Source of the DNA: JBKHYJ01 sp046565505
GTDB taxonomy: Bacteria; Acidobacteriota; Blastocatellia; UBA7656
Assembly (NCBI GenBank): GCA_046565505.1
Contig: JBKHYJ010000042.1
Location: 62,001 to 126,000 of the forward strand
Reading direction: 5' to 3'
DNA length: 64,000 bases
The position numbers and the translations under genes were made by a program. The notes under the pieces were generated by a model. The model saw nothing but the letters and a program-made list of their open reading frames with translations, searched no databases and was not told the DNA's origin. This document shows, one piece after another, positions 35,501 through 44,500 of the stretch; position 1 is the first letter of the stretch, and the number at the start of each line of letters is the position of its first letter.

Positions 35501-38500
35501 ATATTCTGGTGCTCTATCCGCCGCGGCGCGCCGTTCGACTCGACGACGGTGCTGCGCAGCACGTCACTGTTATCTATGACCTTCTGGAACGCCGCGCGGA
35601 AATGCGCAACGTCGATCGCGCCTTCGATGGCGAACGTCCCTAGAACGTTGTCGAAGTACAGCTGTACGTCAGGCTGTAGCTTTTTGCTGAACCAGAACAA
35701 CAACTGGTTCTGTGCCATGTTCGATTGTTCGTAGATGGCGTCAGTCGCGTCGGCTATGACGCCCTGGCCGTCCTTTTCCGCCTGCGGGAGTGCAGGCCCC
35801 GTCTGCCCCGGCCGTCGTTCGACCAGCGGCGGCAGCGTGAGGATGCGTCGCTCGGGATGGTGGGCGACATCCTCCAACACCGCCTCGAAGAATTCCAGGA
35901 ACCGCCGGGCCGTCGAAGCCTCAAACAGGTCGGAGTTGTATTCGAGCGCCCCCCTTAGTTTCCCCTGCTCTTCGCGGACGAAAACGGTCAGGTCGAGCCT
36001 GGACGTGTGGTCCTCGAACGGGATGCGGCTGACGGTGACGCCGGGCAGGTCAAGGAGCTGGGGTGAAGAATTCTCGAAGGCGAACGCGACCTGGCGCAGA
36101 GGCGGGCGGCTAAGGTCTCTCTTCTGCTGGAACGCCTCCACCATCTTCTCGAATGGCATGTCCTGGTGGTCGAAGGCGTCGAGCGTCGCCTCGCGCACGC
36201 GATTTATCAGCTCCTTATAAGTCGGGTCGCCCGACAGGTCTATCGGCGGGACCAGTATGTTAGTGAAGAAGCCGATCAGCCCCTCCGTCTCCATGTGATT
36301 CCGGTTGGCGACGGGCAGCCCGACGATTATCTTCTCCTGGCCGGAACACCTGTGCAGCACGGCGGCGTAAGCCGCCAGCAGCGTCATGAATAGTGTGCTC
36401 CCTTGCTGTAGGCTCAGCTCCCTGACGGCCCTCGACAGCGAATCGGGAAACTCAAATGTCAGGGTCGCGCCGCGGAATGCCTGGACGGCGGGCCGCGGCC
36501 TGTCGGTCGGCAGGTCCAGCGTGGGAATGTCATCGCCCAGGCGGCGCTTCCAATGCTCAAGCTCCGCCCCTAACACGGGGCCGTCGAGCCACCGGCGCTG
36601 CCAGACGGCGAAGTCCGCGTACTGGATGGGCAGCGCGGGCAGGGGCGAGGCCAGCCCCTCCGAGAAAGCCCTGTAGAGCGCGGAAATCTCCCCGTTGAAA
36701 ATCCCGACCGACCAGTCGTCAGACACTATGTGGTGAATGGCGAGAATCAGCACGTGTTCGTGTTCGCCGAGCCGGGCAAGGGCGGTCCTCAGCAAAGGCC
36801 CTCGGGTCAGGTCGAACGGACGGCGCGCCTCTTCGGCGGCCATTCGCAGGACGGCTTCTTCCCGCGCAGGCTCATCCAGGTGCGACAGATCGACGACCGG
36901 AAAATCCACTTCAAGGCTCGGCGCGACGACCTGCACGGGCTGGCCCTTGTCAGCGCTGAAAGTCGTGCGCAGTATGTCGTGGCGGCGCACGACTTCGTTG
37001 ATGCTGCGCCCGAAGGCCCTCACGTCCAGCGGTCCGCTCAGGCGCAAGGCGACGGAGACGTTATAAACCGGGTTGTTCGGCACGAGCCGGTCGAGGAACC
37101 ACAGCCGCCACTGCGAGTAAGATAAAGGGATCGCCGCGCGACTCCGCGATTTTTCAATGGGCGGGGCCTGAAGTCCCGTCCCATTCGCCCGCTCGCTCTT
37201 GATGAACTCGGCCAGGGCCGACACGGTCGGCGACTCGAACAGCTTGCGCAAAGGCAACTCCATTTGAAAGGCGGCGCGGAGGCGCGAGACGGCCTGTGTC
37301 GCGAGCAGCGAGTTGCCCCCTGCCTCGAAGAAATTCTCATGCACGCCTACCCGCTCAAGGCCCAGCACCTTCGCCCACACGTTAGCCACGATCTCTTCCA
37401 CGGGGTTCGTGATGCCGGGACTCACGGCCTCGGATGCGGCTTCGTGTTGATCGGGCGCGGGAAGCGAGCGGCGGTCCACCTTGCCGTTCGGCGTCAGCGG
37501 GATGGCGTCCAAAAACAGGAACCGCGACGGAACCATGTACTCAGGGAGCCGCGCTTTCAGGAAAGCGCGCAGGTCGTCCGCACTGACATCTCTGCCCTGC
37601 TCCGCTACGACATAAGCCACCAGCCGCCTGTCGCTCGCCTCATCTTGCGCGGCCAATACCACGGCGTTGCGCAAGGCGTCGTGGCCTCGCAACACCGATT
37701 CGATTTCGCTCGGCTCTATCCGAAAACCCCTGACCTTCACTTGATCGTCTACACGGCCGAGGAACTCGATGGCCCCATCGGGCAAGTGACGAGCCAGGTC
37801 GCCCGTTTTGTAAAGGCGCTCGCCCGGCGGGCCGCCGAACGGGTTCGGTATGAACTTTTCGGCGGTCAAGTTCGGGCGTTTGAAGTAACCGCGTGCCAGC
37901 CCCGCCCCTCCGATATGGATTTCGGCCGGGACTCCCGCGGGTACGGGCTGGGCGTCGCCGTCGAGCAAATAGACCTGCGCGTTCGGGAGCGGATAGCCTA
38001 ATGGGACGGTCGCGAGGTGATCGGCCATGCGCCGCGGGTCAGCATGATAGGTCAGCACGCCCACGGTGGTCTCCGTCGGGCCGTAGTGATTGATAACCGT
38101 CAGGCCGGGGTTGAGGCCCCGGAGCTGCTCGACCCAATTCCTCTGCGACGCCTCGCCGCCCAGCACGAGCATCTTGCGCGGTAAGACCTGCTCGCCATTA
38201 GAGAACGACCGCAAGCTCGCGAGGTGGCTCGGCACTACCTTGAGGCAGTCGATTGAGTTCTCGCGGAAGTAGCTGCTCATCGCGTCGGCGTCGGAGGCAC
38301 GGTCCTCTGATATTACATGGAGGCAGCCGCCATTGCAGAGCGAAGGAAAGATGACCGTGTTTCCGAGGTCGGCCGCCGGCGTGGATACCAGCGCGAAGCT
38401 GCTCATGGCGGCCAGTCCTAACCTTTCGGCCGCGCCAATCATGTAATTGACCAGTTGCCTGTGCTCGATGGCGACGCCCTTTGGCCGCCCGGTCGAACCT

Positions 38501-41500
38501 GATGTATAGAGCACGTAAGCGAGATTGTCGCCTGCTACATTAGAGGCCGGGTTCCCGTCGCTTTCCCGACTTATCAGGTCCCAGTCCGAATCCACGCACA
38601 CCGCCGCGTCCCCGTGTTCGGGCAAGGCATGAATCAACCGCTCCTGAGTCAACAGCGTCGCGGCCCCAACGTCTTCGAGCATGAAAGCCACACGGTCCTT
38701 CGGGTATGACGGATCGATGGGCACGTAGGCCCCGCCGGACTTTAGTATTCCGAGCAGCCCGACGAACATCTCCGGCGACCGCTCCATACACATGCCTACG
38801 GGCGTCTCGGGGCCGACGCCCAGCTTGCGCAGGTAATGCGCCAGCCGGTTCGCCCTCGCGTTCAAGTCCCGGAAGGTGAGCCGTTGCCCCTCGAACATTA
38901 TCGCGATGTTGTCGGGCGTTCGCTCGACCTGCTCTTCAAAGAATTGATGCACGCACAGGTCTTCGCGGAAATCCCTCCGGGTGTCGTTGTACGCCACGAG
39001 CAAATGATGCAGCTCGGCCTCGGAGAGCATGGGCAGCGCCGAAATGGGCGTTGCGGGGGCCGACGCGGCTGCCTCCAGCAGCCGCTGGAAGTGGCCGGCC
39101 ATCCTCCCTATCGTGGGCGCGTCGAATAGCTCTGTCTTGTACTCTATCCAGCCGCTTATCACGTCGGGCTGCTCTTCCGACAGCGCCATCGTCAGGTCAA
39201 ATTTCGTCGCCTTTCTTTCGACTTCCACGAAGCTCGTTTTCAGTCCCGCCAAACTCGGCTCGGGCGTCGGCTCCATTTGCATCTCGAACATGGCTTGAAA
39301 GATCGGGTTACGGCTCAACTGCCTTTCGGGTTGTAGCTCATCGACCAACATTTCAAAAGGCAGGTCCTGGTGGGCGTAAGCGTCAAGACACACGCCTCGC
39401 TCGCGGGCTAACGTCTGCGTAAAGCTCGGCCTCCCGGAGAGGTCCGTGCGCAGGACCAGTGTATTTACGAAGAAACCGATCAACCCTTCCAACTCCGCGC
39501 GGTTGCGGCCCGCTATGGGCGTGCCGACGATTATGTCTTCCTGGCGGGTATACCTGTGGAGCAATACCTTGAATGCGCACAGCAGGGTCATGAACATGGT
39601 GACGCCCTCCTGCCTGCTGAGCGCCTTGAGCGACCGCGTCAAATCCTCCGACAGAGCGAACGACTGCCTGGAGCCTTGGAAGTCCGAGGCCTGCGCGTGC
39701 GGCCGGTCCGTCGGCAGCTCCAGCACCGGGAGGTCGCCCGAGAGCTTCTGTCTCCAGTACGACAACTGCGATTCCAACAACTCACCTTGTAACCACCCCC
39801 GCTGCCATACGGCGAAATCAGCGTACTGGATCGGCAACCCGGGAAGCGGCGAAGGTCTGCCGGCGGAAAAGGCGTCATAGAGTACGCCCATCTCGCGCGC
39901 GAACACGCCCAGAGACCACCCATCCGAAACAATGTGGTGCAAGCACAGAATCAGCAGGTGGTCATCTTCGCCCACGCGCAGGAGCTTCGCACGAAGCAAC
40001 GGCCCCGCGGCGAGGTCAAAAACATGCGCGGCCTCTTCTTCGGCTAACTTTAGCGCGCCGGCCTCGCGTGAGCCGGCCGGCAGGTCAGTAAGGCTTATCA
40101 CGGGGAGAGGCAGCTTAAGCTCCGGCGAGATGACTTGCCGGGGCCGCCCCTCCGCGGAGATGAATGTGGTTCTGAGGGATTCGTGACGCCACACTAGCTC
40201 ATTCAAGCTCTGCTCTAAGGCCGAAATGTCGAGCCGGCCCTTGATGCGTATGGCCCCCGGCATGTTGTCTGCGCGGCGGCCGGGCTCTAACTGGCTGAGG
40301 AACCACAGGCGCTGTTGGGCGAAGGAAAGCGGCAGTTGCCCGTCGCGGGAGGCGGGCGATAGCTGCGGCGCCGCAGGCGCGGCCGCCGACCGGAGCGCCC
40401 TCTCTACGACCTGCGCCAGCCCGGCCACTGTCGGCGATTCAAACAGCGCGCGGACAGACAACTCTACGCCGAACGCATTATGCACGCGAGACAAAAGCTG
40501 CATGGCTAGCAGCGAGTGTCCGCCCATCTCGGAAAAGTCGTCATAAATACTTACGCGGTCGAGCCCGAGCACCTCCATCCAGATTTCCGCAAGGGCCTCC
40601 TCGACCGGCGTGCGCGGGGCGGCAAAGATACCCGCCGAGGCGGGCTTAGTCCAGTCTGGCGCGTGAAGCGCGCGGCGGTCCACCTTGCCATTCGGCGAGA
40701 GCGGCAGCGCGTCGAGAAGCACGAGCGAGGAAGGCACCATGTATTCGGGAAGCTTCTCCTCCAAGTAGCTGCGCAGAATCGGGACCAGTTTTTCGATGTG
40801 GACCCCCTGAAGCGGCGCGGTCGCGTACTTGCCCCACGGCCTGGGGCTTATAGTCTCTTTGACGAGAGGGGCGGCCGCCCTGATCGCGGCTTCTCCCTGC
40901 CCGGCGGCGCGGCGCTGGAAGACGATCTCGTATCGGCCATCCGCCCTCGATTCCGACCAGCCTATGCTGACGGAGTACGGCTCTTCGTCGCCTATCGCCC
41001 AGATGTCCTCGGGGTCTATTCCCTCTTCGCCCGCCCCGGCGTATTCTGCCATCAACTCCGCCGCGGTCGCCGGGCCGTTGGCCTGTTTCAGCATTTGCAC
41101 CAGTTTCACATCCGCCATGACCCTGGCGTTGGGCACTCCCTTTATGGCTAGCAGGTCAGGCCGGCTCTCTCGCAGCAGTCGCCGCACGCCGGCCGCCGTC
41201 AGGCCTTCAGTTTCCCAGTCGAGCCAATCGACATGCCGGGCGGCGCGCCTCTCGCCCCCGACATGCAGAATCACGTCGTAGCGGAATTTGCTTAGCTCGT
41301 TCCGATTGCGCCCCCGCATCAGCAGTATTTCCACATGGCTTATCTGCGGCAGGTGGCGCTTCAGCGCGATAAAGAACTCGGGGTCGATCACCAGTTGTTT
41401 TTCTTTTAGCAACTGTGTTTGTACCTGCTGCAATAACTCCGCCTTAGACAGCCCGGGCGGCGACTTGTGCAGTTGGACGGAGGTGTGGAAGGCTTCGAGC

Positions 41501-44500
41501 AGCGACAAGTTCCTAACGTCGCCCAGGAAAATATGCCCGCCTTTCGCGACCGCCCTCACGGCCTGTTCGAGTACGCGCATGAGGTAATCGACGCTCGGGA
41601 AGTACTGCGCAACCGAAACGATCAGCACCGCGTCGAACTCGCCCTCCTCCACGCCCTGGAAATTATCCCCGCCCCTGAGCTTGAAGCTCACCTGCGGCAG
41701 GTCGACGCCCATGATCTTTAACTGCTCCTGAATCAGTTCGAGCGAGCGCACCGCCTGATCCGTCGCGTAATACTTCTCGCAAGAGGGCGCGACGCGCAGC
41801 AGCATAAGCCCGCTGCCCCCCGAGCCGATCTCATACACGCGCGAAGGGCGCAGCGACAGGATTCGCTCGACCGTCTGGTCCATCCACTCGCGCACCTCTT
41901 CGCCGGGGATGGGCGCATCGGAGTAGCTGCTGGTCCAGCCCTTGATGTAGAACCCGAGTTCTTCGCCCGGGTCCATGTCCCTGTAGAGGTCGTTGAAAAT
42001 CTCGCGCCAGTCGGCGGCCTGCCTGCTTTGCAGGTCATCGCCCGCCGCGCGCTCGTCGAATTCCACGTGCTCCCTGTCCGGGACCACGAACCCGACGAGC
42101 CGCTTATTGCCCGCGCCATATTCCTGCGCGAGGATCACGGCGTCCCGCACGGCGCGGTGCTGCCTCAGCACAGTTTCGATCTCCTCAAGCTCGACGCGGA
42201 ACCCGCGTATTTTCACCTGCTGATCGACCCGGCCGAGGAATTCAAGGTTGGCGTCCGGGAGGTAGCGGGCGAGGTCGCCGGTTCGGTACATCCTTTCGCC
42301 GGGCTTGAGCGCGAAGGGGTTAGGTAAGAACCTGTCGGCGGTCGTGTCGGGCCGCCCGTGATAGCCTCGGGCCAGGAGGGCGCCGCCCAGGTAGACCTCG
42401 CCCTGCACGCCGACCGGGGCGGGCTGTAGGTTCGTATCCAGTATATAAATCTTGGCGTCGGGTATGGCGGACCCTATCGGTAGCTCGCGCGTCACGCCCT
42501 CCCTCACGGGGAACTCCGATATGTCGCACATAGAGACGGAGATCGTCGCTTCGGTCGGGCCATAAGTGTGCATGAGCCGGGTCCGGCCTGCCGCATGCTT
42601 CTGCCAGGCGGCGAGCCTCTCCGGGAACGCCCTTTCCCCCGCTATGACGACCATCCTCAGCGAGGGCGGCAGCGACAGATTCTCTTCTTCCAGCGTGGCC
42701 GTGATTTGATGCCAGTATGCGGTCGGCAGGCTCATCACGGATATCCCCCACTCCCTGCACCTCTCCAGGAAGACGGTTACGGAGTCGAGCATAGAATCGG
42801 TCCGCAGCACGAGCGCCGCCCCGCGGGTGAGACACGGGTATATCTCTTCCCCGCTTATGTCGAAACTGATCGAGCAGAATTGAAGCGCGCGGTCACCGGG
42901 CTTCACCCCGTAGTTGACCGCGCAAGTTTCCGCGTAGCTCACAAGCGAGCGGTGCTGGACCATCACGCCTTTCGGGGACCCCGTGGAGCCCGACGTGTAA
43001 ATGACGTAGACGAGATTTTCTCCCGCGACGGTGTTGACAGGGTTCTCTTCGCTCTCGCCCGCGACCGCTTCCCATCCGGAATCCAAACAGATCACGCGCA
43101 CGTCCCCGGCCGGAATGGTCTTGAGCAATCGCCGTTGCGTCAGCAGCACGGGCACGCGGGCGTCGTCCAACATCAGTGCGAGGCGCTCCGGCGGGTAGTC
43201 TTTGTCTAACGGCACGTAGGCGCCCCCGGCTTTGATGATCCCGAGCATACCCACCATCATTTCCAGAGAGCGTTCCATGCACAGGCCGACAAGAACGTCT
43301 GGCCCCACCCCCATAGACCGTAAGCGATGAGCCACCTGATTGGCGCGGCTGTTCAACTGACGGTAAGTGAGTTCTTCTTTCTCGAAGGCCAGGGCGATGG
43401 CTTCGGGCGACCGCTCGACCTGCCGCTCGAATAGCAGGTGTATGCAAGGAGATTGAATATACTGCCGGTCGGTATCGTTCCAGGCGAAGAGGATCTGTTG
43501 GCGTTCAGACCTCGACAGGAGGTCTAAATCCGAGATGCGCGCGGCGGGGTCGGCCACTATACTCTCCAGGAGTCTTTGGAAATGGCCCACCATCCTGCCG
43601 ACCGTGCCGGATTCAAACAGGTCCGTGTTGTACTCGAAGGAGGCGGCCAGCCCCTCGTCCACCTCGGCTATGCTCAGGGACAAATCGAACTGAGCTATCT
43701 GCTGGTGCAGGCCCGTAGATTCCAGTAGCAAATCTCCCAGCCGCATCTGCACCCCGGCCTCCCCCAGCGCGAACGTAGCCAGCCTTTGCACGTCCGGCAG
43801 GGGCGACTTTTGCCATACGAACATCACCTGAAAAATAGGCGAGCGGCTGAGGTCGCGCACGGGTTGCAGTCGCTCGACAAGTAGCTGGAACTGGAAATCC
43901 TGGTGCTCGAAGGCTTCCAGTGCGGTCCGGCGCACCTGGTCCAGAAACTCGTCGAATCTAACGGAGGCCGACGCCTGCGCCCGCATCACGACGGGGTTGA
44001 CGAAATAGCCTACGACCCCGCGCAAGTCGGCCCTGCCGCGGCCGGCCGTCGGCGAGCCCACGAGGATGTCCTCCTGAGCGGTGTAGCGGTAAAGCAGCGC
44101 CTGGAACGTCGCCAGCAACGTCATGTAGGGCGTCGCTGAGCGCGCGGCGGCGAGGGACTTCAGGCCCCGGGTGAGGTCGCGTTCCAGCTTGAAGAATATC
44201 GACGCACCGTTGTAAGTCTGGACGGGCGGCCTGACTTTATCCGTGGGGAGATTCATCACGGGGAGGTCGCCGGCAAGCTTTTCCTGCCAGTACTGCCACA
44301 GCCGGTCGCCGGCGGGACCGGACAGCATCTCTATTTGCTGCCTGACGTACTCCACATACTCTAATTCGATGGGCGGGAGCGCCGCCTCCTCGCCGGCCGT
44401 CTTAGCCTGGTACAGTATCCCTAGCTCACGCATCATCACGGCCAGGGACCAGAGGTCGGCTATGATGTGGTGCATGGTCATTAGCAGAACGTGATCCTGC

